A stretch of 64,000 bases of DNA from Anisodus tanguticus (GCA_034509755.1 CM067561.1:2980646-3044645); one strand, 5' to 3'; shown: positions 48,036 through 60,660, numbered from the stretch's first letter. Numbers and translations: made by a program. Notes: a model not told the origin generated them from the sequence alone.

Positions 48036-48589
48036 CGACCTTATGGCTGAGCTAATGTGCTGAGACTCATTGCAGAATTAAAACACCAATGTTGCTGTTC
48101 CCTCTGCTTATATGAGGAAACTGTATTCAAAGAAAACTTGTGAGTTTTAGGGGGGAAGGGGGGCGGTCGATTCGTATTATTTTTGTAGCTTTGGTTCTTG
48201 ATACTCATGCGCCCGACTTGTTTGGACATGTAACCCTGTCTGGTCTCCAGTCTTAGCTAGTTGTTAATGAAAATAATTTGCTTATAAGAAAGTATGCATA
48301 TTAAAAAGAATTTATGTCGAGCTCTCAAATAGTGACATGTAGTGAAACAAATCAAACGTCTTATTCAAAATCCTTGTTCTGACTAAAGACTTAGTTGGCC
48401 AATACTTTTCCATGTCTATCGGCGTCTTCTTGAAGTGAACCCTTAAAATTTGCCCCAGTTTCTGGTATGTGAGGATGCTGAACTTCCAACTGGACAGACC
48501 GGGTCTTGTGTAGGTTGCTCGCTTGTCTTATCAAGGCGATCAGATGAGCGTAGTTCACTATATGCAAAATAAGGGAGAAAAATTCCTAA

Positions 48590-48775
48590 TGGTGTGACCG
48601 AAGCCGATTTAGGCCGCCTACGTATCCCTACGAGGGAATCAGGTCATAACGTAGTTCGTTACAAGCAAAAGGGAATTGTAAGATTTTCTAAAGATGGGAC
48701 CGAAGCCGATGTGGGCCGCCGATGTGGGCCGCCTACGTATCCCACCGAGGAAAATCAGGTCATAACGTAGTTCAT
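48590..48775 (-). repeat. tandem duplication in gypsy 3' region
   Basis: A ~70-bp block with 'gaccgaagccga' and 'ggccgcctacgtatccc' followed by 'aatcaggtcataacgtagttc' occurs at about 48596 and 48699. The second copy also has a small internal duplication of 'gatgtgggccgcc'. Confidence 0.85.
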
Positions 48776-48895
48776 GTTACAAGTAAATGGTATTTTTAGG
48801 GAAATTTGTGCTTTAAAGAGACGGAACCCGACATGGATTCTTTGCGTATCCCGCCAAGGGAGCGCAACTTTTACAACATAGAAAATGCACTACAT

Positions 48896-50024
48896 AGATT
48901 CTGATTTTTTTTTATTTTTGGGATGCTAGTTTTCTAGTTTTGGACCCGACCCAGAACAGAGACCCGACCCGGATTCGACCTGACCCGGAAACAGTGAAGA
49001 ACAACAAAAAAGCAGATTTTTCGGATTGCTACTAGTATTTAAAAAATGGGTTTTCGGACTAAAAATTTAAAATTAAGAAAGAGTATTTTCGGATTAGGGT
49101 TTATGAAACAAATAGGAGTATTATAATCCAAAGTTTAGGAACAAACATAAATTCCAAAAAAAAAAACTTTGATTTCAATTTTTGATTTTCGGACCCCCTA
49201 AAATGAAGAACAAATTGTGGTATTTATAGAAGATTTTCCCCCCAATGTTCACCCCTACCCCTTTCAATTCGAGTTTGAAATTTGAATTAAAAGGGCAAAG
49301 ATTTGACGATTTAGAAGCGGATTTTGGGGGAATAGGGTATGGGTGGTGTCAGGGTATGGGTTGGTGGCATGAATGGTGGGTTTCCAGTGGGTTTTCGGGG
49401 GTGTAGGGTATGGGGGCTGTCGACCGATTTGGTGTAGAAAGAGAAGGGTGTGTTGTTTTGTTATTTAGGGATTAGTGTTTGTTTGGTTTGGGGGAATAAA
49501 GGGGTTGGTCGAATGGGGTTTTGGGCTGGGGCGATTTGGGCCTTTCGGTTGGGCCTCGTGGGTTGAAACAAAGGTTGCGGATTTGGTCCTCTTTTTATGG
49601 GTTAATTATTTTGGGTGAGGGAGAATAAAAATGGGAAGTTGGTTAAAATATAAAAGGGTTTATTATAAAAAGAAATGTCTTGAAGAAAAATGTAAATTAT
49701 TTAAAATAAAATAACAATGCGATAATAATAAAAACATAATATTTATGAAATGCTTATTGCTTACAATAAAAAAATGCGATATCATTTTGCGAAAATAAAA
49801 TAACATAGAATATTAGGATAAAACTATGATTATGATATTACAAGGAAAATGATAGTAAAAAATGCGAATAATAATAACAATAATAATAAATAATATTGAA
49901 AATAGACGATGATATTAAAAGCCTTATATATATATATATATATTAAAATTGTTTTGAAGTGTCAAAAATATTTAAAATTGTAAATAAATAATCGGAAAAG
50001 AGGGAACAAAATTGGGTGTCAATA
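48896..50024 (-). repeat. gypsy LTR, 5' portion only
   Basis: It matches about 45665-46718 of the full LTR. The terminal CA on the plus strand is TA here (50023-50024), a single C-to-T change. The TAACA target duplication follows. Confidence 0.88.
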
Positions 50025-50029
50025 TAACA

Positions 50030-51245
50030 CTTTCCAGTTGTTGGGTCGCAACATTTCCACCATTTCCTTTGGCTGTCGTATCCCACAAAGATACACCGTA
50101 TAGCATTTTTATCAAATTTGCTACGTAGATGACTTGGCACAAACACGTAGCACACACAACCAAATACTCGAAAGTAACTTACTGCAGGTTTACTACCCCA
50201 TAATTTTTCAAATGGTGAAACGAACCCTAACTTCGCTTGAGGAAGTCTATTGATGACATGAGCTGTTGTTTTCATACCTTCTGCCCAAAATCTTCCTGGA
50301 ACATTCTTCGAATGTAGCATGCTTCAACATATCTCTGCAAGGTGCCGATTCTTCCTCTCAGCTACTCCATTATGTTGTGGCATATTTGCACATGTGAAGT
50401 GATGGCGTATGCGACATTCTCGTAGGTACTGGGAGAACTCATCTGATGTATATTCACTTCCGTTGTCTGTTCGAAGGCATTGGATTTTCTTTCCGAGTTC
50501 TCCTTCCGCTATTTCCTTGAACTCTTTAAATTCTGAAAAAGTTTCAGATTTTCCTTTTAGAAAGAAAACCAATACGTACCGTGAGAAGTCGTCAATGAAT
50601 GTAACCATGTATTGCATGTCACTGATTGATGATTGCTTGACTCGCCCGAATATGTCAGAATGGACCAGCTCCAATGGTGCTTTGGCTTTGAACTTTGAGT
50701 CTTCAAACGGTAACTGATGCGTCCTACTATATTGGCAGCGTGCACAAACGGTCTATGTTCTGACCTCGTGTTGAGGAAGACCCTTCAACATATATTTCTT
50801 CATCATCACCTTGAGTTTGTGATAGCTTACATGTCCAATTCTTGCATGCCACAAATCAGCTGTTTCATTCTTTAGAGTCTTGTTTACATAAGCTGACTCT
50901 GCTGACATTACATAGACAGACTCTAAGCATCGTCCTCTCATCATCGGTGTTCCAGAGATTTCAAAATCTTGATAGATCTTGACATCTTGAGGTCCGAATA
51001 CGACATAGTGGCCTGATGTCGTAAGTTGCGCAACTGATAGTAAGTTTTTCTTCGTCCCAAGTACATGGTAGACATCCTGGAGTGAAACCTCTTTCGGACT
51101 GAATCTCGGCATGATTGTTGTTTTTTCGACGTGAGCGATTGGTTGTCTTGAGTTGTTGGCTGTCACCACCAGACGACCACCTTTGTACTCGGTCATGTTA
51201 TGTAGCTTCTCTTTATCTCCTGTCATATGATTTGAGTAGCCAGAG
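50030..51245 (-). pseudogene. copia protease end, integrase zinc region and core
   Basis: Minus-strand frames: MTGDKEKLHNMTEYKGG through LWHARIGHVSYHKLK (51226-50753) give the end of protease and the integrase zinc region. ELVHSDIFG, CLRTDNGSEYTSDEF and PQHNGVAERKNRHL (50674-50324) give the integrase catalytic core. VFGCVCYVFVPSHLRSKF and CIFVGYDSQRK (50320-50040) follow. A TGA (near 50322-50324) replaces an expected Arg. The gypsy element interrupts after KCYI, and the reading continues at 39652. Confidence 0.9.
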
Positions 51246-52208
51246 TCGACTATCTAATCATTATTGTAGTCGATAGTTCCAGGAACATTAACTGCCAGAG
51301 CTAATTCTTCTTCCTCCACTGCAAAAGATGCTTCAGCGTCCCACTCTTCATCGCTTGTCTTTCCTGCATTTGACGTGGCTGCAGTGTTCTTCTTGAACCA
51401 ACAAATTTTAGCCATGTGTCCCTTTTTTCCACAGTTATAACATTTTCTATCAAACTTATTGTTATTCTTTAACTGGCCACCCCGGTTGTCTTTCTTTTAA
51501 GCTCCCCCTGAGTGGGAGCTTCCATGATGATTATCATTGTCATCATATTTTCTAGAATTTCTACTAGCATTTGGTCGGGATCGACCTTTCTTATCACCGC
51601 TATAGAGTGCTTCTTCGTCACTCTTTAATGAGACTCCAGATATTTGCTTAGCCAATGCTTCTTGATCAGCTAGCAAGTTTTCTAATTCAACAAGAGAGGC
51701 CAACCTTATATTGCAGCAATAAAATTTCAATATTCTTGCCTTAATCCATGAATAATAATTCTTCTAATTATAGCGCCTGACATGCCAGCAGCAGAGTCTA
51801 ATGCAGAAATTTCGCGACAAAGAGATTTTACCTTGGTAAAGTATTAGTTGATCGTCATGTCGCGTTGTCTGATAGAGAGAAGCTCGTTTTCCAGAAGATG
51901 CAGTCTCGTATCCTTCTTCTTGGTGAACAATGTTGCGAAAGTATCTCACTCTTCCTTCGGTGTCTTACCAACCTGATGTGCTCCAACATTTCATCTTCAA
52001 CTGTGGTCCGAATCGCAAACATGGCTTTTCCATCTCTAATCTTCCATTTCTTCAGAGCAGTTGTGTCTTCTGGTTGTGTGACCTCATTACCACCAACGAT
52101 CTCCCACAAGTCTTGGCCTTGGAGATATGCCTCCATATGCATCGACCACGTGATGTAATTCTGATTGTTAAGTTTCTTGATTCCACCGACCACTTGAAGG
52201 TTACCCAT
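51246..52208 (-). pseudogene. copia gag with zinc knuckle, broken
   Basis: Gag starts at ATG 52208 (MGNLQVVGGIKKLNNQNYIT, then WSMHMEAYLQGQDLWEIV), is shifted near 51950 and 51760, and continues at 51730 (NLLADQEALAKQISG). A TAA near 51497 sits in a Gln-like position. It then reads the CCHC knuckle YNCGKKGHMAKIC (near 51420). A stop at about 51256 falls on the Trp before the protease active site IVDSG. The start is about 140 nt after the 5' LTR, normal for copia. Confidence 0.88.
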
Positions 52209-52348
52209 CGTGTCTTGGTTAAAATTCTATTTTTACCGAGAAAGCTTGATTTCGACAACAAGCTCTGTAGTACTAAACCACACACGAACACTCTAAGAAA
52301 CTCAACAAATGACTTTTTGGTATGAACCGACCTGACTCTAATGCCACT

Positions 52349-52855
52349 TGTTAGACAACACAACACGTGAAAAACGTAATTACTTTATTATTGTAAAAGT
52401 AATTACACCAAGACTTGAACACTATAACTTAACCACAATATACACCAAGTTCTTACTCTATTATTTTTATCAACACTTGACACTCACACTTAAGCTTACT
52501 TAAGTATTTACACACACTTTAGACTCACTTGAACACTTTTTGGATGCACACTTGGGACTTGCTCTCACTTCTTGAGAACTTCTTACTCACTTAATTACAA
52601 CTCAAATAGACCACCTCTATTTATAGGTGGTGATGGAAGAATCTAGTTAGGATACTTAATTACTACTCTATTCTAGAATATTCCTCACTACCTTTTTCTG
52701 GAATCACTCTTCTATTTATTTCTAGAGCTATTCTTTGTAGACTCCACTTTAGAACTTTCATCCTAAAGTTCTTCTTTCAACTCTCTAGAACTACTTGAAC
52801 ATTCTAGATTGATTATCCATTGTCTTGGATATTAAGTTGATGATGACTTTTAACA
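52349..52855 (-). repeat. 5' LTR, HSE family
   Basis: 507 bp. Plus strand TGTTAGACAACAC to TTTTAACA. HSE trimer at 52670-52684 and TATA region near 52615-52625. The primer site lies immediately beyond 52349. Confidence 0.93.
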
Positions 52856-53281
52856 ATCAAGGTACATGACAACCAAGTCATTGTGGATAAAGCTCAGCCT
52901 TTAAATTTTTCCAACACATTCGCTGATTTTCCCATTTCTACAGCTCTATATATCAGTTATTTAACAGCCTCTTTCAATAATGCAGGGTAAGACCGCATAT
53001 AATAGATCCTTGTGGTCTGGTGTTTTTGCAGATCCCACACATAGTGGAAGCTTAATACATCGGGTTGTCCTATATATCAATTATTTAATAGATTTTAAGC
53101 ATGATTATATGAGCTGATTTATCCTTCAGAATATTCAAAATGTGTGTAAGTTGTCTCTCATACATGTATATCAAAGTTTATATCTATTATAAACCTTCTA
53201 TAATTGATTGTATATTAGTTATTTTAACGAAATTAAGCATAATATACATGAGTTGATTTATCCCTTAAAATGCGCATAGCT
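52856..53281. other. intergenic, nothing recognised
   Basis: AT-rich. Two similar phrases about 'tgagctgatttatcc' and 'tgagttgatttatcc' (53112 and 53250) suggest a small old duplication. No coding homology. Confidence 0.4.
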
Positions 53282-53585
53282 CAGAGCCGTCCCTAGGGCG
53301 GTCGAGGCAAGGGCCCCCCGGCCGGCGGGGACTCCGCCCAAAAAAAATCATTTTTCTTTTATTGATTTCAAATATTAAGATATGTATTAAAAATGTCTCC
53401 AATCTTATCAGTGAGTTCTGTAGCCTAGCGGTTGAGGGCTCCCTTCAAAAGTCTTTCCCTAGTGAGAGGTAGCGTGGTCCCAACCAGTCGGCCCAAGTCC
53501 CAACCAATCGGCCCAAGTCCTAATTAGTGAAAGGGCCTCTTTTTGTTTCTCGCATCGGGCCTTTAAAAGTATAGGAATGGCCCTA
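53282..53585. mobile_element. 304-bp hAT-type MITE
   Basis: The ends CAGAGCCGTCCCTA and the complement of TAGGAATGGCCCTA form a 14-bp inverted repeat whose four mismatches are all transitions. An 8-bp flank GCATAGCT (53274-53281) and GTATAGCT (53586-53593) is a target duplication with one C/T change. Length, 8-bp duplication and CAGnGCCG-like ends fit hAT MITEs. No transposase inside. Confidence 0.85.
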
Positions 53586-53787
53586 GTATAGCTGTATAAG
53601 TTATCTTTCATACACGTATATTAGAATGCATATCTCTTATGAGACTTTGTATGATTGACTATATATCAATTATTTAATAGTTATATGTTCTGAATTGTGA
53701 AACGTAAATTAGTCTCTCCACAATAAACTGTATTCAATCATCTAGAGTTATATGGAAGCTTGATTGATTTCATCAATGGAATTGTTG

Positions 53788-56243
53788 TGCCACGACCCAA
53801 AATTTGACAGTCGTTATGGAACCTACTCCCAACCCGATAGGTAAGACAAACCAATTATCAACCAATTCATTCAAGTTATTCATGCGGAAAGTAAAGTGAT
53901 AACACGATAGTAACCAAAGTCAAGTCTTTTTCGTAAAAACAAAGTGCGAAAATTAAATATCACCCAAAATTGGTGTCATGTGTACAAGAGCTAATAAGAA
54001 TACTAGTACAATTCTGAACCAATTAAATACACTAACTAAAATCTAAAATAGAGAAATAAATAAAGGTATAAGGGGACTCGCATTGCAGATTACACAAGCA
54101 ACTAACCGTTAGATCTCCCGAATCAACAATCTCGGACTTAGATGGGTCCGCAAACTCCACTGGTAATCAGGTCTAAGTCACCACAAAAAATAGAGTGAAA
54201 GTGTAGTATGAGTACAAGAAGCATATGCATTCAGTATATCTTATAGACTGACAACGAAGAAATAATGATGAAGTTATTAAGAAAGTCTTATTTAACCTTA
54301 CCCATTTACCTTAACTCTGAATCGTCAAATGTTAACAGAATAAAGAAAAGTCAAGTATCAAGTAGGGCCAGATAATCAAATAAGCAAATAATCAGGTAAA
54401 GGAATGTATGATATAATGCAATGCAATATGCTTCCGGTATACACACATAGCTCCTCGAAATTATACGGGAGACATGACCCATGGAGACTTGCCAGGTCCA
54501 TATACCGACCAAAAATCAGATCTCCCAAATCACATTGGAAAACCAACCTTATAAGGTTGAAATAAACTATCCATGTAATAACATTGAAATAACCATTATT
54601 TCCACCGGAGCCAGATTTCATTGAGCAAAATATTATCACTCCAAACCAACTGATTTAAGATGATTATATCCAGCCATGATTGCATGAATCCTCATCATGT
54701 ATGAATATGGATGATCACATAAGCATGATATCAATTCCAATTAATTATAAACATGCACCTTGTAAAATTACACAACTAGTTTGATTAACACAAGTATACG
54801 GGTTCAATAGGGTGATATGTGCAGACAACACAAGTCAGCTAGATATCATTTAATGCCTACATGCTTTGACATTCTTGGATCACAATTCATAACTACATGA
54901 TTTCATTATTTATCCATATATGATACCCATATTCGTACCAATGCCCGTCACACTACGGGTACGAGATCCCCTTATTTCATCCTTACCCCTTATTATTATC
55001 CTTATTATTAATTTATATTGAAAGCATCCCTCAAACGAAGTCTAGAAAGTCTTAACATACCTCAAAGCCGAGCAAATGTATCACAATAAAGCCTTCATAT
55101 TTTGGAGTGCCTCAGAACGCTCCCAATCTCAACCCGAGTAAAGCTTAAGTCTTTCGGAAGCTCTATCCCCTCTGAATTCACCAAACGAATTTAATATAGT
55201 TAAAATAGTACTCTACTAGGTTAAACAAGTACAACGACACCATATTGTTATAGTAATAACTCAGGCCAAAAAAGTCCACCCAAAAGTCAAACCCAAGCCC
55301 CCAAGAGTTAAACTGAAATTTTATTAGAAAATTAATTTACCCATTATCCATGGGTTCTAAATCTAAAAAATCAACTAATTTCAATCATAAATCGACACCC
55401 AAATGCTTAATTTACCATTTCTTGACTTTGGGCTCAAAAACTCTAATTTCCTATCAAATCCATGAATAAAAATGCTAATAAACAAAATAATTCATGAGGA
55501 ATCATCAAAATATTGATTAAAATCTTGTCCCAAAATCAAACCGAGAATAACACCTCCAAAATCACCCAAATCCGAACTCCCTAGCTCCCAAAATCTTGAA
55601 AATACTAAAAATCCTGAAATCTACCTTTTTAGACACTTCCAGGCATGTCCTCAGCGCAATAGAGCTGTCTGGGCGCAATAGCGCTAACCAAGTATTTCCT
55701 TCAGCTCAATTACGCTCGTATAAAAAACCAACAATAGTTGTTCGTGCTAAAATGATCATAACTTTTCTCATACAACCTCGGACTTCGACGATTCTTGTGT
55801 CTATGATTTAGAAATCATGATACAAATGTAACGATTCAATCAAAACACAATTTAGATCTTATTTTCTTAATTTGGAACCACATATGCTCAAAGAAAGGAC
55901 GTCAAAACCTTAAATAAGTGCGCAACACAACTCAAACCTATCCAAAACTCATCGCAATTTCACCAAACTTGTGGACAAGTCCAAAATCATCATAAAAACT
56001 TGCTGAATGTCACACCCTAAACTAGGGGGTGTGGCTGGCACTCGGTGCCGTGCAGGCCCGAGCATACCATACTAAAAACTAGACTTCTGTATGAATAAAA
56101 CTTCCGGCCAACTGGGTCGTACTAGAATATAACATGTATAACAACACAATAAGAGGGCCGACGAGGACACAATCTGTAAAACAAGAATACACTCCAAACC
56201 CCTTAAACTTATCGAGGGGAGATCAACCCAAACAATATATATA

Positions 56244-56281
<38 letters not shown>

Positions 56282-58976
56282 CAAGGTCAACTAGGCCTTA
56301 CACTACTACTAGACATACCACTTAGATCTACGAGCCTCTATGAATAACTAAACAGTCATCTGGTCGGGACAGGGCCCCAGCCTACCCGTTATCTACATAT
56401 GTACATAAGATATAACCTTAACATATGACCAAGAAACTCTGGAAGAAGTGAAGCATACCAACTAACAGTTGAGACTCAACAACTCCTACTGTGGGGGTTC
56501 TATCAGGGCCTTTATCTGAACCTACAACATGAAATGCAACCTCCCTCGACAAAAAGGACGTCGGTATGAAGGAAATGTACCAGTATATAAAGCATGAATA
56601 GAAATATGAAAGCATAAGCTGTAAAACATGGCATAAGAAGCAACCCAATACTCTGCTAACATGTGTGCCACAAAGGCCGAACAATGAAACTCTAAAACTG
56701 TATTGAAAATTATATACATGTGTCTTATTATATAATCTATCCTCGGATTATAGCCCGAGGTGTTTAAATAAGGTACTGTCCTCAGGTAATAGTCTGAGGT
56801 GTGTATGGATTCATATATAAATACCTAGCCTCCGATTATTGCCCATGATGTGTATGATCATAAATAAATGCCCACCGATATTAGTGCAGTGGTCTGAATT
56901 GTATATGTATACATAACTGCCCACCGTTATTTGGCAGGTGGTGTTCATACGACACTATAGTAGTAATGGCACTTTGGGCCCCTTTGAACTTATAAACTAT
57001 TTTGACTTTACTTTGGAATGACTCTTGGTCGACACAACATTTAACTCTTTGAAACTCTAATTATGGAGGTCTATTACCCTTAGATGTACAGAAACAACCA
57101 AGTGATATGAAACATGATAACAATACGAAGAAACTCTCTCGACAAGGGATAACCAACATACAATTTAGGATAGTTCTTTTGACGACTTATATGGAAACGA
57201 TATATGTTGGATTCATGCCTTTGAATAAAAAGGGATAGCCTTACATACCTTAGTTGATTCTATTGACAACCCAATCAAATAATCCCACGAAACTCTCAAC
57301 CTATAACCATGACAACAAGTTTGTTATACTAAGGAGATCCTAGAACACAATGTATATCGAGCGACAAGCTTATTTCTATAAAGAAACGGACAACATCTCC
57401 CATATTTCTTTTATCATCCCAAAATTTTAAAATAGGAATAACAACAATATATTCAAACTGTTCCTCATGTTTTCCAGCCACATAATATCACAAAAAGAAA
57501 CCAAAGGCAGTCCACAACACTATAGCAACTTGAATACAACTTTCAATCTTTCTTTCACAGTTACTTCATCAAATGAACTAGTTATGACTTATACAAACTC
57601 AAATGCATAATGAAGAAGCATATTCTTAACACAAACAACAAGAATCTATTCAAATCTGAGGTTACTTCATAGCAGGGAAACCTCCGAATCAACCATAAGA
57701 AGAGAACTTGTGTTCTACAAGCACCACTGGCTTCTCGCCGTAAGAGATGAGAAATATTACCTAAACCAGAGAGACTTAGTCGTGATATACCTTACTTCGA
57801 CTTGAATGAATCTTCAATTCAACAACAAGATGAAGAACAAGAAGATAACTAGTATCACGAGCTTTCCCGTGTTTAATTCACGTTGTTTGCCTTAGTTTTT
57901 TATCTTGGGTGATATTGAAACTTTGGGAGAGGGTTTACTAGTGTTTAGTATCTGTAAAATGAGAGAAATGAAGTTAAAATTCGAAGTCACCGAATAAATA
58001 CATCTTTTGGAAGTTGCACAGACTCAAGTGGGCCCTAAACTGGCTGTCTGCGCAGTCTCATGAAAACGTGAATATCTCTCTACTCCGATGTTGTATCGAT
58101 GAACGGTTTAATGTGTTGGAAACTAGAATCGTACGCTTTCAATTTTATGGGTGGATCATCCCATAACACTTAGTATATTGAGATAAAAGCTCTTCTACAG
58201 CTAGCCCAAATTTCAGCGAACTTATAACGTAACTTGTGTTGATCTTTGCTAACTTTTGTTTTGCAACTTGCTTGACTTCAAGGCTTATCATACAACTATT
58301 GTATGATTCAAATACCTCATAATAAGACCTTCTTATCATATTAATCACTCTAATTCTTACCCCGAATGTACGGGCTATTACAATCGACTTTCCTTTGGCG
58401 AACTTTGTCGAAAAGTATTTTCTTTGATTCATGTAATCTCAAACTCTTACGAAACTTACGTAACATTCGTCTAAACTTATTGTCATCCAAATGTGGGATC
58501 TTAGCCTCACCAGGCTTTCGTTATATTACTCACGACGCATACTAGAGAGAAAAAAATACGGGGTGTAACACAGAAATTTTCAAATTATGAATGCGAGCTC
58601 GTGTAGTTAACTCTTTGTCTGCAGTCAACTCTTAACTTTTCCACTAAATGCAACTCAAGTGTCCGAATCACTTCCGAGCCCCTTGAGATTCGTGCAAACC
58701 ATCCAACTAAGTCATAAATCACATTTTGGACTTCATGAACTGTCGAAACTTCGATCCGAGTTTGTTAACCTCAGATGTTGACTTTGGTCAAACCTTTTCA
58801 TTACTCTAACTTAAGAACTTTCAAAATTTAAAGTTTCTTCTCCGATACTCACCTAATTCCCTCGGGAGTCGTTCCAACCATCTCAACGAGTCAATAACGC
58901 CCTTTTAAAGCTATGGAAAGAATCATTTAGGAAAAAAGAAACTTAATACTCAAAACGACAAAGCGGGTCCATTACA
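53788..58976. mobile_element. solo gypsy-type LTR, interrupted by another solo LTR
   Basis: Left end TGCCACGACCC and right end GGGTCCATTACA give the near-palindromic TG(T)CACGACCC...GGGTCnTTACA termini I associate with large Solanaceae gypsy (chromovirus-like) LTRs. Flanks TGTTG and CGTTG form a 5-bp duplication with one C/T change. Excluding the inner insertion, the LTR is about 2.6 kb. No primer site, purine tract or pol is present. Orientation is not determined. Confidence 0.8.
56008..58570. mobile_element. nested solo LTR, 2.56 kb
   Basis: It starts TGTCACACCCTAAACTAGGG and ends GGGTGTAACA. Flanks CTGAA (56003-56007) and CAGAA (58571-58575) are a target duplication with one mismatch. A (TA)n tract lies at about 56236-56278. 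No internal coding region. It lies inside the solo LTR 53788-58976, so it inserted later. Confidence 0.85.
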
Positions 58977-60329
58977 CGTTGGGCGTCATTGATTGGGAAC
59001 CAAAAAGATAGGTATTGTATTTATGTTATGAGTGTTATTAATGTATAGATATTTATAATAGCTTTACCCATTATCCTACTTTTGTGCAGTGTAGGTCTAT
59101 CCTTCATATTGTTCATGTGTGACATTATATAACGACGAAAAATAATATAATTTATCCAAATGTTGTTTTCATTAAAATAATATAGTGCAATACAATATAA
59201 TATAATACAATGCATGACAAAAGAATGCGTAATAACCATTCAAACAAGGTGTTATATAGGTGTTAATATCTTGTACTGTTAAGGTCATCTTTCAACGTCA
59301 AAAAATATTTATATTGACGGGTGAATATTGCTATCAAAACAGTCGCAACAAAAAAGTATGGTAGATTTAAAAAATAATAGGAACTGCAGAAGAACGAGAA
59401 TTTTGGCTGGACTGCGGCATAAGGCTGGCAACTAGTTAGCAGAATTACTTTATTGAGTGTTTTTCGAAAAACATCCAATAAAGTGTTCCCAAAACAATTC
59501 ATAGAACAACTGTTTTCTAAACAATTTTTTTCAACACACAAAATCAATTCTTTCGCAATTTATATATATAAAAATAAGCACATAGTTTTTACCCCCCCCC
59601 CCCCCAAAAAAAGAACAACAGGCACCTATAATTTCTAAACCACCTAAACATTATGTCATGAGCATCCTTTATTGTGGGCAGAATGCACTAGTTTAAGGTA
59701 ACGACAATTGTCACCTGATCCCAATGTCTTGTCCAACATGTGTTTAGTTATTATATGTACTTAAATTTGGTCATAACTACTACTATTACTACTTAAGGCA
59801 AGCCATGTTACCTGTCGTGGCAGACACTTCTGTCCCTCCCACATGTAATGAAGATTGAGATTTGGAAATATATACACAAACAATTTTGAAATTGATCAAA
59901 AATTCAAGCCACTAATATAATAAAGCAATGTCTTAAATATTTGAAACAATTTCCCAGATCTGCAAATCCATTCGTTAGAAATTAAAGTATTTTGGATAAC
60001 TTTTTCTTTATTGATTCTTCGCGTTTGCTGTATGTTTGTCTACGTTCATCCAATATCTCATTTAACAAAGAAAAAAATATATGAATCTTTAGGTGGTGAT
60101 TGGATAGTTTTCCGGAGATAAATATTTTTTTGAGATATCCTTTGTGTCTGCCTAATTGTTTTTCTTAAAACAATTTCACGATCACATAACCATAATTTTT
60201 TCTTTTTTTCAAAATCACATAACCATGTTTCTATTAAAAAAAATTACAAATCTTTCATCCAACTAACAAAAATACACTACTGCCGGAATATTTAGCTTTC
60301 GATGGATAAAATTTTACTCCTTTTTTTTT
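58977..60329. other. intergenic, AT-rich, poly-C tract
   Basis: No coding homology. A run of about 14 C lies near 59591-59605. A TA/CA-rich stretch at 59100-59260 looks MITE-like but has no provable ends. Confidence 0.45.
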
Positions 60330-60485
60330 AACAACAACAACATGACCAGTTTAGTCCCATAACTAGGGTCTGAGATGGGGCAGGTGGGGGTGGCAGGGAG
60401 AAGAGGGTAAGATTTACGCAGATCTTACCCTTACCTTTGTGGGTAGGGAAGTTGTTGCCAATAGACCCACGGCTCAAAAAGAAGT
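60330..60485 (-). mobile_element. TS-type SINE, 3' portion
   Basis: On the minus strand it contains the familiar Solanaceae TS SINE body (GAGCCGTGGGTCTATTGGC, then GGTAAGGGTAAGATCTGCG, then CAGACCCTAG). It ends in a (TTG)n tail, seen as AACAACAACAACA at 60330-60342. The tRNA-like 5' part with A and B boxes was not recognised, so the copy may be truncated. Confidence 0.8.
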
Positions 60486-60660
60486 TTCCAAAGCAGAAGA
60501 AAAGAAAATATGACAGCAAAGTACCAAGATACAAAGTAAATGAAACAACAGATAATACCACATATTGGAGAATAAGAAACTACGCAATTACTAACTAATA
60601 CTACTATTCAATTAAAAGAGACCCGACCAGACCCAAAACTCATACGAAAAAGCTAAATAC
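60486..60660. other. short intergenic stretch
   Basis: Purine-rich on the plus strand; no recognisable feature. Confidence 0.4.

Larger units (their letters stand above)
39658..50024 (-). mobile_element. tandem Ty3-gypsy (Tat/Ogre-like) complex nested in the copia element
   Basis: The 10.4-kb insert is flanked by a perfect target duplication TAACA (39653-39657, 50025-50029). On the minus strand the order is: truncated LTR (50024-48896), 3' untranslated region with tandem repeats (48895-46734), purine tract, full LTR (46718-43591), primer site, gag (42697-about 40440), then truncated LTR (about 40432-39658). One central LTR thus serves as the 3' LTR of one unit and the 5' LTR of the next. No pol is present. 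LTR size over 3 kb, gag type, and a repeat-rich 3' region fit the Tat/Ogre clade; the clade is an inference. Confidence 0.9.
38774..52855 (-). mobile_element. Ty1-copia element with HSE-bearing LTRs, split by a gypsy insertion
   Basis: Minus orientation. The 5' LTR is 52349-52855, followed by a primer site resembling the initiator Met complement (TGGCATTAGAGTC, complement of about 52334-52346). The 3' LTR is 38774-39276, with purine tract GAGGGGGAG beside it. Gag, protease and integrase lie at 52208-50030. The end of the integrase region resumes at 39652 after the gypsy element and runs straight into the 3' LTR, so RT and RNase H are deleted. The left LTR lacks its last four bases and no target duplication is found, so that edge is altered. 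Without the insert the element is about 3.7 kb. Confidence 0.92.

Noticed and set aside
53404..53440. tRNA-like A-box (gtagcctagcggttgag) inside the hAT MITE
   Set aside because: No B box at the right distance and no cloverleaf, so it is part of the MITE and not a tRNA or SINE.
59100..59260. TA-rich, CAATA-repeating stretch resembling a MITE
   Set aside because: I could not find matching inverted termini or a target duplication.
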